Assembly: GCA_013423325.1 (NCBI GenBank)
Contig: BLJB01000122.1
Coordinates: 30,327 to 94,326, forward strand
Direction: 5' to 3'
DNA: 64,000 nucleotides
Origin: Usnea hakonensis
Lineage: Eukaryota; Ascomycota; Lecanoromycetes; Lecanorales; Parmeliaceae
A program made the translations under genes and the position numbers. Position 1 is the first letter of the stretch. Every line of letters starts with the position of its first letter. This document shows positions 1 to 12,562 of this stretch, piece after piece. Below the pieces are notes generated by a model. It was not told where the DNA came from. It worked only from the letters and a program-made list of their open reading frames with translations, and made no database searches.

Positions 1-1237
1 AGAGTTTCTTGCTCCAAATGACTTGAATGCCACCGGTCGACTGTGACATTGAAGCGATCTGTCCATTGTTGATTGTCTGGTCAACCTCGGCCAGAAATGC
101 GATAGCCAGATCGTGCTTTTGATTCTCAAACAACTTCCGTTGTTCGGTAAGTTTTCGGTCGTTCTTTGCTGGGCTTTTGATGAAAGAACTCTTGTGAGGC
201 GATTCACAATTTAATATTTCTTCTTCTTCATCTCGAGAACGATGTTGATATTTGCGTGGAGACTGAAGGCACTTCCTAGGCGGGTACTGCTCATTCCAGT
301 CATTGATAACATCTTGGCTCCAGAATGCGTCTATACTCGGCCGGTGGGGGGACGGTGGTATCCGATGCCGTTTCGAGGGCGATTTTAACTTTGGCTTCGA
401 CGGACTCAAGGGAGGCGTGAGGGGATAATGTTTATCCTTCGGCTCATGTTGTGATCTATACTAGGGTCAGAACTCCATGGCACTTGGCTGTTGCGATAGT
501 CAAGATACCTACAACTCGCTGCAGTCATCTAGGTTGGGGTTTGCAACTACTAGCACTGCTTTGTAGGGCTCAGAGTTTAGTGGAGACTCCAGGCATGTCT
601 GAACGTCATTCTTCTTTTCAGGCAAGACAGATACTGGTACGTCGATTCCTTGAGTATTCCTCTCATCGATTGCGCTCCTCGTCTTCTTCTTCGGCGATCT
701 CGATACCAATGCTTCCTCATCGCTAGCAGAGTCAGGCACTATGAAACCTGAGAGATCCGTTGAAGAGCTTTCGTCGTCGTAAATCACTATACTTGCATTT
801 GCCGATGCTTCAGCGTATTTGTTGTAGTCCGCATCAACCTTGGCTGATCTTATTGGACTGCCTCGAATTGATATTCTAGCTGCTGTCTCTACGCTCTCGC
901 GCTCTTCCCTCCTAGAGCCACTGATTGATGTATCGGGCAGAGTGTAGAGAAGGGAGTTGATGGAGGATTGCTTCGAATACCCGAGAGGCTGATGTTTTCT
1001 GGACTGCGGCTTGCCCAAGGAGACTTTGGTGATGGTCCCCTGAGCAATTGAATCTGTCGATGCAAACGCGTCCGCCAAGTTGGTGTGCTCCCTTCTCCGA
1101 GATGATATGATGTTGCTGTGTTCTTGCCTCGGAGCCTTGACTGGAGTCGTAATTGTGGTGTGTTTCTGAGGGCCTAGGAGAGCAGAAAGCTCTGGAAGTT
1201 CATCGTCACTTTCGAATGGATCATTGAGTCTCGCCAT
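1..1237 (-). CDS. SprT-like domain protein, C-terminal part missing (left edge)
   Basis: Partial gene reading leftward and cut by the window edge. Exon 1 is 513-1237 (ATG at 1237); an intron at 456-512 (GTAGGT donor, CTGAC branch, TATAG acceptor) joins it in frame to an exon running off position 1. The first ~240 residues are polar and disordered, with acidic and Ser-rich patches and a basic SPKKK stretch. Exon 2 adds a basic S/P-rich linker (SPSKPKLKSPSKRHR) and a DVINDWNEQY segment, then ends in AFLAEVDQTINNG...STGGIQVIWSKKL. That ending resembles the start of the SprT-like domain of fungal ACRC/GCNA-type proteins, DNA-protein crosslink metalloproteases. The HExxH zinc site would lie beyond the edge, so catalysis cannot be confirmed. 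Family assignment is from recognition of this start segment. Confidence 0.72.
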
Positions 1238-1645
1238 TCTTTAGTCCTACTCGGATGCTCCCACAGATATAATTCCAGGTTGCAGGGTTTCTATTTGAGA
1301 TTGGACGAGGGGAGTACAAAGAAGTTTTGTTTACATTTCGTTTCCTGGGCAACGCTTCGGCACAATTGCTTCACAGTTAAACACTGACCCTCGATGTAGA
1401 GGACCAAACCTCTGCAAAAGTTTATTTTCACCACACGTTCGACATTCACTATCTTCTACATATGAGGCATGCTATTTAGACATGCAGAATGACCCTGTTC
1501 GACCCTGACAAGGAAAATTGGGAAAGACAGTTTAAAAACCCCATTCGTTTTCTCGTCTTCATCTAAGTGATTGATAGTTACAGTGGCTTGCTCTAAGCCA
1601 GCAACAGCACAATCTGCCCCGCAGTTTATTTTGATGCACGATAGA
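1238..1645. other. intergenic, SprT-like 5' side / GH72 3' side
   Basis: This stretch holds the promoter of the SprT-like gene and the 3' flank of the GH72 gene. No convincing ORF, RNA gene or repeat is visible. Confidence 0.5.
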
Positions 1646-3503
1646 CTACAGCAAGACCATTCCAGCACCAACAAGCATTGCACTTGTGACGTAGGCAGCA
1701 AGCTTGAGGATCCCGAAGTCGAAGGCAGGTACACCGAGTATGACTGCGGCGGCTTTGCTTGTGTGAGTAGAGCCAGAAGTGGAACCACTGCCGGTGCTGC
1801 TACCGCCGGTGGGCGTGCTCGTGATGGACCCAGTCCCGGCTGAGCCTGCCTGGCTTACAATTGCCTTACAACTGGACGCAAGCTTCGGCGTAACCTTCTG
1901 AGCACTCCCAGAGAAGTCACAGGGGCTTGTGTTTTGCGTGTTCGTGGCAGTTTGGTTGAGATAATATTGGTTGAAGGCATAAGAGAGTCTCTCGGTGTCG
2001 CTGCACCCAGAGAAAGCACCGTATACACCGGTAGTGCCGTTAGCAAGGATACCACCGCAGTTGTTACCCTGCGCGGGGTCACATATGTAGTTGAATTGAC
2101 TTGTTATGCTGTCTGCACTGAGACTAGACTTGGCAATACATGTAAGATTCTGGACCATGCATTGGCAGATGGCGTCGTTGGGAGTTGGAGGTAGATTGGT
2201 GGCAGCTTGCCAAGTGCTCGTGGTAGGACAAGATTGAGGAGAATTTGACGGAGTGTAAGAGGCTGAGTTGACGCCACTTGGCGTCACCTTGGCCATAGCA
2301 GTGGAGAGATTTTCGTAGTCCTGTAATGTCGTAGCTTTGTTGTTGCTGCCGATGGTTACAAGGCCTGCTTGCATTAGCATCTCCGACGAAATTTACCAAA
2401 AAGCGAACTGACCATAATCGTTTGCTTCCTGGAAATACATGTAGACAATCCCGCCAGACCAAACGGAAGTCATATTGGAGCCGAAAAGTGAGGCTACCTC
2501 GTCAAATGGTCGCGGTTCAACCTTGTTGCAACCGTATTCGGCAAAGAATGCAGGAACGTTGTAGGATGAGAACTCCTGAGTCCGAGCCTCATACATGGAG
2601 GCACTATAGGAGGATTGCCCGCACCATGAGTAGATGTTGTAGCCCCAAAAGTCGATACTTTCAGCAGGAGTGCCGCAATTGAAATAATCTGCAAGCTCTA
2701 TTCGAGTATCATCATCGTCCGAGGCGTATCCCACTCCCATGGCTCGATAGTTTTTGCTGACAATGTAGGCTTTCATATCGCGGACAGCAGCTTTGACAAA
2801 AGCGCTTGCAGCGGTGTTGTTAGGAGCGTTCGATACTTCATTGCCAGCGAAGAAGCCAATGGTGTTTGTGTAGTTCGAAAAAGCGTCGATAACCTTGGCA
2901 TATCGATCATATATTTCTTCATTCCATTCAGGCGTATCTCGGTTGATAGATGTGGCAGGCTCGCTTAGGTCGGATATGACATAAATGCCAGCATTCGTGA
3001 GCATTTGCATACACTCTGAGTGATCTTGTGAAGGATCCACAGCATAGACACGAATGGTATTCGTCCGGAGTCCTTGCAGCAGGGGAACATCGCGGGCGCA
3101 GTTCGTGGCATTTGCTAACGGGTCCGTGTATCCAGTGCCACCATTGGTTGTCGTTGTAGACCCATTGCCAGCAAAATCCTCTGGTACTATTAGAGTGATT
3201 TACATGGATGGTATTTGACATGAGCTTACGTTGGTAGGCCACTCCTCTGATGAAACTGCGAGCAAAGTGGTAAGCAAGTTCCTTAGTGTTGTCCGCGAAG
3301 ATTACTTACAATTCGGTGCCGTTTGTCTTGTAGAAGAACTTGGAGCCCTGAGCATTTGGGGAAGTTCATCAGTTACAATATCAGTAGGAGAGCTAGTTGG
3401 AAAAGGCTACCTTGATCACAATTGGGTCAAGTTGAGCGGCAGCTGAAGCCGCGAACCATGTAGCTGCAACGATGACGGTGGATATAAACCCCAACCCCTT
3501 CAT
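1646..3503 (-). CDS. GPI-anchored 1,3-beta-glucanosyltransferase (GH72 with X8/CBM43)
   Basis: Gas/Gel-family enzyme that cuts and re-ligates beta-1,3-glucan chains at the cell surface. Five exons: 3411-3503, 3310-3347, 3230-3255, 2413-3186 and 1646-2364 (549 aa). The start [17 protein letters not shown] is a signal peptide. The GH72 domain follows ([34 protein letters not shown]). Both catalytic glutamates are visible, in GNEVSN (~aa 168) and FFAEYGC (~aa 268), at the spacing expected for the family. After [12 protein letters not shown] a Cys-rich X8 domain ([24 protein letters not shown]) is followed by a Ser/Thr/Gly linker and a hydrophobic tail ending [10 protein letters not shown], fitting GPI attachment. 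Intron 4 (2365-2412) is only 48 nt. It is transcribed divergently from FKS1, which makes its substrate. Family is certain; the paralogue number is not. Confidence 0.93.
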
Positions 3504-5979
3504 GATTACTAGTGATGGGTCGCAGAGTCGAATAAGGAGACGGTGATAATGATTTATGAATGTCGATGCAAAAAAGTCAAGCGTGTCTTGTAGGTGTTGT
3601 TCGCGCCCGAAAAGAATTAAGGAAGCGCTTGACAGGGTGAAGTAGATAGACAGGAAGGCGCAGATGAACGACAGACTCGCTCAATGGTATTAATTTCAAT
3701 ATCGCTCTATAAAAGAAAAAGGTCAAACGAGAGTATGAAGGTAGTCGGTAGTTGAACAATTGAGAATCAAATAAAGGACTCGGAGCATACGTATCTCAGT
3801 CAATCAATAATAAATAGGTGAAAAGAAAAGTTGAAGGGGATACTCTAGGACTTGGCAGGAATTTTAAATGGTAGGGGTACGGAGTACTCGTACTACGTAC
3901 TCTAGAGTACGCCAGGTGTTCGAAACAACAATAATAATAATAATACTTTAACAACAAATAATACGAGTAATGCCGCTGCCGCAGAGTATTCCGCCTCTCC
4001 GCCTCTCCGCCTTTGAAAACACGGCACGTATTAAAGTACCTACGTATGGTGATTTGTCCGTGAGCTAAAGTACTAGAGTACCTTTACAGACTAAATAGCT
4101 ACCTACTTCGCTTTACTTCACTTGACCTCAGAGGTAAAGTACTTTGGTCTCCTGAGTCCTTGACTCTGAGTGAGCTGACGCAAGCCTTTTCGCGGCTTCC
4201 ACAAAAAAAGTAAGGCTTGCCACTTGCGGGACCAAAATAGACAGTCACGTGCACGTTGGATTATCCTAGCAACCATGTTCCCACCGGTCACCGTGACACC
4301 GGTAACTAGGCACTCAATGATTTACCATCTACTGTTAGGTACTCTTCGGACAATAAATGTTGTACTACATATAGGGCATATTATAAGCTCGTATACTGAC
4401 CGGTGCGGACGTGGCTTTGCAGCTACCTTACTTATCAACATTGCTCTCGCTCTCTGAGGCAGGCCAACGAAAAGACCGATACTTGTCGACCCAATAAGTG
4501 TATCAATACGTGTATTGTAAATTTGTACATTAGTGCAGCTGCTGTAAATTTCCAATCTATTCTTGGCCTGCCCCAATTGCGAATTATGCCCCTTATCCAT
4601 GATCTTCATGATCATCTCCAAAGCACCCGTTTAATAAAGTATCCCTGATAATGCAAACACTTGCCACCCACGACTATTTTTATCCCGCCTGAGGCAACGC
4701 TGTCCGCTATCGATGTCATCATTCCATCCGCACCGCAATGTAGGTACCATTCTATGTCCAAATATTGTTGTGTAATGGTATAACAGATTCGAGGTTTTAG
4801 GTACTCGTAGCAGAGAAAAAGAGAACCTCCAAGACGTCAAGCCAGTCATGATTGTAACGACGCACCCCAGAAGACCCTCGGACGTGATGTCTGTTATGCT
4901 GTAGCCGGGCAGGATCAACTACCATGTCAATCCGGACCTCGTAACAACTTCCTCTCTCCAACGTCCACCATCCCGAGTATCGAAGGTATCGAGCTGATTT
5001 AGGTATGCCATGATTTGATTGGAGGTTCGTTGTAATGAGTATGCATTTGCGAGACCAATTTGAAAAGGTGTAATTGAGATAAGAAGTAAAAAAGTACCTC
5101 TCTGTGGTACCTGGATTGTGATGCGTAAATTACAAGTCAGGGGGTTGGAACCACAATACTACTCCGTACAGAATGTAATGATGGATTACATGTGAAAAAT
5201 CGTCAGCCAATCAGAACAGTTTCTGTACGGTGTAATGATCCACTGAGCTAGCGGCAAATCTTGGTGGGTAAAGCCGTGCTTTGTTTTCTCCCTTTTTTTA
5301 CTTCTCAGCAAAAAACCCCTTCCCATCGTCTTCAACCTCACCCTGCCTCTCTCTACCTCTACACCTCAATCGATCTGCCTGTCCTTGTTGCTGGCGATAA
5401 CTGTCGCTCGCTCGGGGTTGTTCACTGGTAGAAGAGATCAGCAATATTGTCGATTGGACCCGTTGGAAGGCACAGCCAGCAAAATCTGGTAGCGCGGAGC
5501 AACTGCGCAGTCAACTTGACTTGCCTGGTCCTTCCTCCTCCACTTTCATTATCAACACCACAAAACGCACCAGTCCTCCATTTGCAAAACCCTTCATTCT
5601 CAATCATTTCAGCGCTCGACGAAAACAATCTGACATTGTCGCAATAATAATCAAAGAATAATTGTGGGGAGGATCATACTTTTCTTTCGCTTCTTGTCCC
5701 CAAGTTTTCGGTTGGCAAAACAAAAACCTCCACGCGACTGACTGAACGTCGTTTCAACCAATCCTCATCATCAGCCTATCGCGCTATAATCTCAGTCCAT
5801 CCTTTGTGTTCAATGGGGAGCTTTTGAGGTAAGCACCACTCGTGTCTCACATCCATGGTTGCATCCACGCCCTTGTCAAACCGATCCCTATTCTTTGTCT
5901 TCACTACCGTCCGTCTTACAATCTTGCATGGTCTAATGTTATACAGGGACATACTCAGAGTTTTTGATCATCGTCGAAC
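3504..5979. promoter_or_regulatory. 2.5-kb divergent intergenic region, GH72 / FKS1
   Basis: Shared upstream region of two glucan-assembly genes. Near 3880-3915 it has dense GTAC/CTAGAG-type palindromic runs, and an AAT-rich microsatellite lies at about 3928-3960. From ~5290 the sequence becomes CT-rich (CCTGCCTCTCTCTACCTC), typical of the leader of a highly expressed fungal gene, so FKS1 transcription probably starts around 5300-5450. Small ORFs within it have no family features. Confidence 0.6.
5829..5946 (+). other. probable 5'-UTR intron of FKS1
   Basis: GTAAGC donor at 5829, CTAATG branch-like sequence and a TACAG acceptor ending at 5946, 33 nt before the FKS1 ATG. Size 118 nt. Inferred from signals only; it does not alter the protein. 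Confidence 0.6.
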
Positions 5980-8900
5980 ATGTCGGGCCATCCTCAAGAC
6001 CATTATGACGATGGCTATAGCCATGAACCACAAGCCACAGATTCATATTACCAAGACGAACACAATCAAGGTTATTATGACCAGCAGGAATATCCGCAGC
6101 ACGGCGAGCAAACGCAAGACTATGGGCAGCACCAGCATGGGAACGGTCACGGGAATGGCGGTTACTATGACGAGTCGTAAGTCCGGATGACACACTACTA
6201 GGCATCTTGTTCACTAGTGACAGGGGATACTACAATGCCGATGCCACCAACCAGTATCATCAGGACGGCGGCTACTACGAAGGCCATCAGCAAGGCTATC
6301 AAGACGAGTATTACAACGATCAGTACTATGATCAAGGGGCGCCAGCTGCAGGGCAGCAACCCCAGTATGGTCAGGGTGGCTATGGGTTCGTGAATCTTCC
6401 CTTCGGTTTTAATCATAATTGCTTACAGCCTCCAGAGCCAAGCCAAAGCGACGTGGTCACGATTCAGAAGAAGACTCGGAGACTTTCAGCGACTTCACTA
6501 TGAGGTCAGACATGGCTCGAGCTGCTGAAATGGATTACTACGGTCGCGGGGATGAGCGTTACAACAGCTATAATGATGGTCAAGGCGGGGGCCGTGGCTA
6601 TCGACCACCTTCGTCGCAAATCTCGTACGGAGGCAATCGCTCGTCTGGAGCTTCGACTCCTATCTACGGAATGGACTACGGTAATGCACTGCCCGCCGGA
6701 CAAAAGTCTCGCGAGCCATATCCTGCTTGGACTTCAGACGCTCAAATTCCCGTGTCAAAGGAAGAAGTTGAAGACATATTCATGGACTTGACTGCCAAAT
6801 TTGGTTTTCAACGCGATAGCATGAGGAACATGTATGATCATTTCATGACTTTGCTCGACTCTCGTGCGTCTCGTATGACGCCAAATCAAGCGCTGCTGTC
6901 TCTACATGCCGATTACATCGGTGGGGACAATGCCAACTACCGGCGTTGGTATTTTGCAGCACACCTTGATCTGGACGATGCAGTTGGTTTCGCAAACATG
7001 AAACTTGGTAAGGCAAATCGAAGAACTCGCAAAGCACGGAAGGCAGCGAAAAAAGCAGCGGCGAAGGAACCTGAGAATGAGGACCAGACGCTCGAGAGCC
7101 TCGAGGGCGACAACAGCCTGGAGGCCGCAGAATACCGATGGAAGGCACGCATGAATCGTATGTCACAGCACGACCGTGTCCGACAAGTGGCCTTATATCT
7201 GCTTTGTTGGGGTGAGGCCAACCAAGTTCGCTTCATGCCCGAATGCCTGTGCTTTATTTACAAGTGCGCCCTCGACTATCTCGCGACTCCAGAGTGTCAA
7301 AACCGAGTCGAGCCGCTCGAGGAGTTCACGTACCTTAATAACGTCATAACCCCATTGTACCAATACTGCAGAGATCAGGGGTACGAGATTCTGGATGGCA
7401 AGTATGTCCGACGAGAGAAAGACCACAGCAGTGTCATCGGTTACGATGACATCAATCAACTTTTTTGGTATCCTGAAGGTATAGAAAGAATCGTGATGGA
7501 AGACAAGACCCGACTCGTGGATTTCCCAGCCGGGGAGCGCTATCTTAAGCTCAGCCAAGTGACGTGGAAGAAGGTATTCTTTAAGACTTACAAGGAAACG
7601 CGATCATGGTTCCACATGCTCGTCAATTTCAACCGCATTTGGGTCATCCATTTGACCGCTTTCTGGTTCTACACCGCCCATAACTCGCAAACTTTCTATA
7701 CCAAGCACTACCAGCAACAACTAAACAATCAGCCCACGGCTGCAGCAAACTGGTCTGCTCCTGCACTCGGAGGTACCTTGGCTTCTTTCATCATGATAGT
7801 TGCTACAGTGGCGGAATGGATGTACGTCCCGCGTCGATGGACTGGCGCGCAGCACCTGACAAAGCGTCTGTTCTTCCTCATCGGCATTTTTGTCATCAAC
7901 ATCGCCCCGAGTGTGTACATCTTCGGCGTCTCTGACTCAACCAAGATTGCCCATATCCTCGGTGTCATTCAATTCTTCGTTGCCCTTGCAACGTTCGTCT
8001 TCTTCGCCATCATGCCACTCGGTGGATTGTTTGGGAGCTACATGAAGAAGAATTCGCGGCAATACGTTGCGAGCCAAACCTTTACGGCAAGCTTTCCCCA
8101 CCTCAAGGGTAACGACATGTGGATGTCTTATGGTCTCTGGGTTTTGGTGTTCACAGCCAAGCTCTCGGAATCCTACTTCTTCCTGACTCTGTCGTTCCGC
8201 GACCCCATTCGCATTTTGTCCGAGATGAGAATTAGCAGATGTGTGGGCGATAAAATCATTGGCGACGTGTTGTGCAAACAACAACCAAGAATCACACTTG
8301 GCCTAATGTTTGTCACCGACGTATGTCTGTTCTTCCTGGATACATATCTTTGGTACATCATCTTCAACTGTGTCTTCTCCGTGGCTCGGTCTTTCTACTT
8401 AGGCGTTTCCATCTGGACCCCTTGGAGAAATATCTTTTCTCGGTTGCCAAAGCGTGTCTACTCCAAAATCCTTGCCACGACCGACATGGAAATCAAGTAC
8501 AAGCCCAAGGTTCTGATTTCTCAGATCTGGAACGCTATCGTCATCTCTATGTATCGAGAGCATCTCTTGGCAATCGATCATGTACAAAAGCTGCTTTACC
8601 ATCAAGTTCCTTCAGAACAGGAAGGCAAGCGAACGTTACGTGCACCGACGTTCTTTGTGTCTCAAGAGGACCATTCATTCAAGACCGAGTTCTTTCCAAC
8701 TCAGAGTGAGGCCGAACGCCGCATCTCATTCTTTGCCCAGTCGCTGTCCACGCCAATTCCGGAGCCGTTGCCCATTGACAACATGCCCACCTTCACTGTC
8801 CTAATTCCCCACTACGGTGAGAAGATTCTACTTTCTCTGCGGGAGATCATCCGGGAAGATGAGCCCTACTCAAGAGTAACTCTACTTGAATACCTCAAGC

Positions 8901-11900
8901 AACTTCACCCCCACGAATGGGACTGCTTTGTCAAGGACACCAAAATTCTAGCCGATGAGACCTCTCAATTTAATGGAGATTATGAAAAGTCTGAAAAGGA
9001 TACTGCCAAGAGCAAGATTGATGATTTACCGTTCTACTGCATCGGTTTCAAATCCGCTGCTCCAGAGTATACCTTGCGGACTCGAATCTGGGCTTCGTTA
9101 CGCTCACAAACACTCTATCGTACAATCTCTGGTTTCATGAATTACAGCCGTGCGATCAAATTGCTCTATCGCGTCGAGAACCCCGAGGTCGTGCAGATGT
9201 TTGGCGGTAATTCGGAAAAATTGGAGCGAGAGTTGGAGCGCATGGCCCGCCGAAAGTTCAAGATAGTGGTCTCTATGCAACGATATGCCAAGTTCAACAA
9301 GGAAGAGCGTGAGAACACCGAGTTCCTCCTCAGAGCCTACCCTGATCTGCAAATTGCGTACCTTGACGAGGAACCTCCTGTGAATGAAGGGGAAGAGCCG
9401 CGTCTCTATTCAGCTTTAATCGACGGCCACTCGGAGCTCATGGATAATGGCATGCGTCGTCCCAAATTCAGGATCCAGCTTTCTGGGAATCCAATCCTGG
9501 GTGATGGTAAATCGGACAACCAGAATCATGCCTTGATATTCTATCGTGGAGAATACATTCAATTGATCGACGCCAACCAGGACAACTATCTCGAAGAATG
9601 CCTGAAGATTCGCAGTGTGCTTGCTGAGTTCGAAGAGATGACCACTGACAACGTCTCACCTTACTCACCTGGTGTGCCAGCTAGCGACTTTGCCCCTGTT
9701 GCCATCCTTGGTGCTCGTGAATACATCTTTTCTGAGAACATAGGTATTTTAGGAGATGTCGCTGCCGGAAAGGAACAAACCTTTGGGACTCTCTTCTCGC
9801 GGACACTGGCACAGATTGGTGGCAAATTGCATTATGGTCACCCCGATTTCCTCAATGGTATCTTTATGAGTACTCGTGGGGGTGTTTCCAAAGCCCAAAA
9901 AGGCTTGCACCTGAACGAGGATATTTACGCTGGTATGAATGCTCTGCTTCGAGGAGGACGCATAAAACATTGTGAATACTACCAATGCGGAAAGGGTCGC
10001 GATCTTGGGTTTGGATCCATTTTGAACTTCACGACAAAGATTGGCACTGGTATGGGCGAGCAAATGCTCTCCAGGGAGTACTATTACCTGGGCACTCAGC
10101 TTCCTTTGGACCGCTTCCTCTCGTTCTACTACGCTCATCCTGGTTTCCACATCAATAATCTGTTCATCATCTCATCACTTCAGATGTTTATGATATGTTT
10201 GATTAACATTGGAGCTCTCCGCCATGAAACCATCATTTGCAGATACGACAGGAACAAGCCTATTACTGATCCTTTATTTCCCAATGGATGCGCCAACCTA
10301 TCACCCATCCACGACTGGGTTTACCGCTGCTGTGTCTCCATCTTCATTGTGTTTTTCATCTCGTTCATACCGCTCATTGTGCAAGAGCTCACAGAACGAG
10401 GGTTTTGGCGTGCAGCTACCAGGTTGTCCAAACACTTCTCATCGTTCTCGCCACTGTTCGAGGTGTTTGTTTGCCAGATCTACGCCAGCTCCCTTAGTCA
10501 AGACCTTTCCTACGGTGGTGCGCGCTACATAGGTACTGGCCGCGGGTTTGCAACGGCTCGCATTCCATTCGGTGTTCTATACTCGAGATTCGCTGGCCCA
10601 TCAATCTATCTAGGTTCGCGACTTTTGATGATGTTGCTGTTCGCCACCTTGACTCAGTGGGGAATCGAGCTGCTGTACTTCTGGATGTCATTGCTCGCCT
10701 TCTGTGTCTGTCCCTTCCTATTCAATCCTCACCAGTTTTCATGGAACGACTTCTTCATTGACTACCGCGACTTCCTACGGTGGCTGTCTCGTGGCAATTC
10801 AAGATCTCACGCATCGTCGTGGATTGCCTTTTGCCGCCTCTCACGAACTCGTCTGACTGGTTACAAGCGAAAAGCTCTCGGGGAACCATCTTCGAAGCTC
10901 TCTGGCGATGCGCCGCGTGCTCATTTTACCAACATCTTCTTTAGTGAAATCATCAGCCCGCTACTCCTGGTGGGCGCAACTCTGATCCCTTACCTTTTCA
11001 TCAATGCACAAACTGGTGTCAGAAACACGACGGCTAGCAATTCCCTGATCCGAGTCGCCGCTGTTGCATTTGCGCCAATTGCAATCAACGCTGGAGTCCT
11101 GGCAGGCCTATTTGGAATGGCTTGCTGCATGGGACCCCTTCTTAGCATGTGTTGCAAAAAGTTTGGATCAGTCCTCGCTGCCATTGCTCACGGAATAGCC
11201 GTCATTGTGCTCCTCGCTTTCTTCGAGGTCATGTTCTTCCTAGAGGGATTTGTATTTGCGAGGGCACTGCTTGGCATGATTGCTGTTGTTGCGCTCCAGA
11301 GATTCATCCTGAAGCTGATAATCGCCCTAGCTCTCACTCGTGAGTTCAAGTCCGACTCATCAAATATTGCTTGGTGGACCGGGAAATGGTACAACATGGG
11401 ATGGCACTCGCTCTCTCAGCCTGGGAGAGAATACCTCTGCAAGATCACCGAACTCGGGCTGTTTGCAGCCGACTTTGTCCTGGGACATATAATCCTGTTT
11501 CTAATGCTTCCGGTCATTGCAGTGCCGTACATCGACAAGCTCCACTCTGTCATGCTTTTCTGGCTTCGACCAAGGTAAGTCTTTCTGTGAGTTTGACTTG
11601 ATGCTGCGCAATACTAAAACTTATCCAGCCGTCAAATTCGACCTCCAATCTACTCACTAAAGCAGTCAAAACTACGCAAGCGTAGAGTCATCCGCTTCGC
11701 AATGCTCTACTTCGTGATGTTCATCATATTCCTGGCTTTGATCGTCGGACCAATCGTCGCTGGGAAGTATCTCGGCAAATTAAACATTCCCCTGCAACTC
11801 ATGCAACCCACTGGTCTCAACAACAATGACACCAGCGACCGAGTAACGGGCTCTGCGCTTAACGGCCTGGGAACCGCGGCCGGTGCTAGTGCAACTGCAG

Positions 11901-11926
11901 CCGCATCAAGCTCGTCATCCTCGTAG
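5980..11926 (+). CDS. FKS1: 1,3-beta-D-glucan synthase catalytic subunit
   Basis: Plasma-membrane GT48 enzyme that polymerises UDP-glucose into the main wall glucan; Rho1-activated and the target of echinocandins. Exons: 5980-6176, 6218 (or 6224)-6385, 6436-11574 and 11629-11926, about 1,933 aa, normal for the family. The Gln/Tyr/Gly-rich N-terminus leads to [16 protein letters not shown]. An FKS1 N-domain ([35 protein letters not shown]) precedes a first membrane cluster, then the large cytosolic GT48 domain ([60 protein letters not shown]) and a second membrane cluster. Hot spot 1 reads [14 protein letters not shown] (~aa 700). Hot spot 2 reads DWVYRCCV (~aa 1414). The C-terminus has a last membrane helix and an Ala/Ser tail. 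The first acceptor is ambiguous (TAG or CAG, both in frame). Confidence 0.97.
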
Positions 11927-12562
11927 TGACCATGGCACTTGATTGAGAGCGGCAAGATTCACGATGTGTCAAACCAAAAATGTACAAATACTTGACTCGG
12001 CCTGAAGCTCGTCCCAGCGACGGGCAGACTAATGATAGCATAGAATCGGATGGGATGTCAGACCCTACCCGAGAGACATGGGCGCTTGGGATAGATGATG
12101 TCACTCGTTTGGTGCTCTTCGCACATGATTGTACTTTTTCAGTAACCTGCATTTCTACACCCTGCGGTACACGAGAATTAGCTTTAGTAGTTGGTAATGG
12201 ACCTGCTTTGCCAGGAATGGCTAGCACTACAGCATCCAAGAGAATCCAATTGCGCATTTTGATGAGTAGAGAGAGACTTGGCACAGACAGAGTTGAATCT
12301 CTTTCATTTGACCACGTACCTACGTACATCCCCATACGTAGTTCAATCTCCGAAAGTAGAGTACAGAGATTGAGATTGTTTTACCGTCGCCAATACCTAC
12401 ATACCTAGGTTACAGGTACCTTACCTTACCTTATTATTGATTGGTAAGGCTGGGCACTAGTCTAGTCTCATCCTATACCTTAGCTTATAAGGTACCTTAG
12501 GGTGGCAGGCTATAGCCCTGAACCCCTTGTCCATCCTCCAACCCCATGTTCTCCATGGCACC
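11927..12562. other. intergenic FKS1-LCB1 with TACCTTA-type motifs
   Basis: FKS1 3' region and LCB1 promoter. Dense copies of TACCTA, GGTACC and TACCTTACCTTA occur at 12390-12500. An antisense ORF at 11886-12335 lacks any family feature and partly overlaps the end of FKS1. Confidence 0.5.

Noticed and set aside
4224..4918. Small ORFs in the GH72/FKS1 intergenic region
   Set aside because: Overlap each other on both strands with no motif; treated as non-coding.
11886..12335. 149-codon antisense ORF overlapping the FKS1 end
   Set aside because: No family motif, Ser/Arg-rich composition typical of reverse-frame ORFs, and it overlaps real coding sequence.
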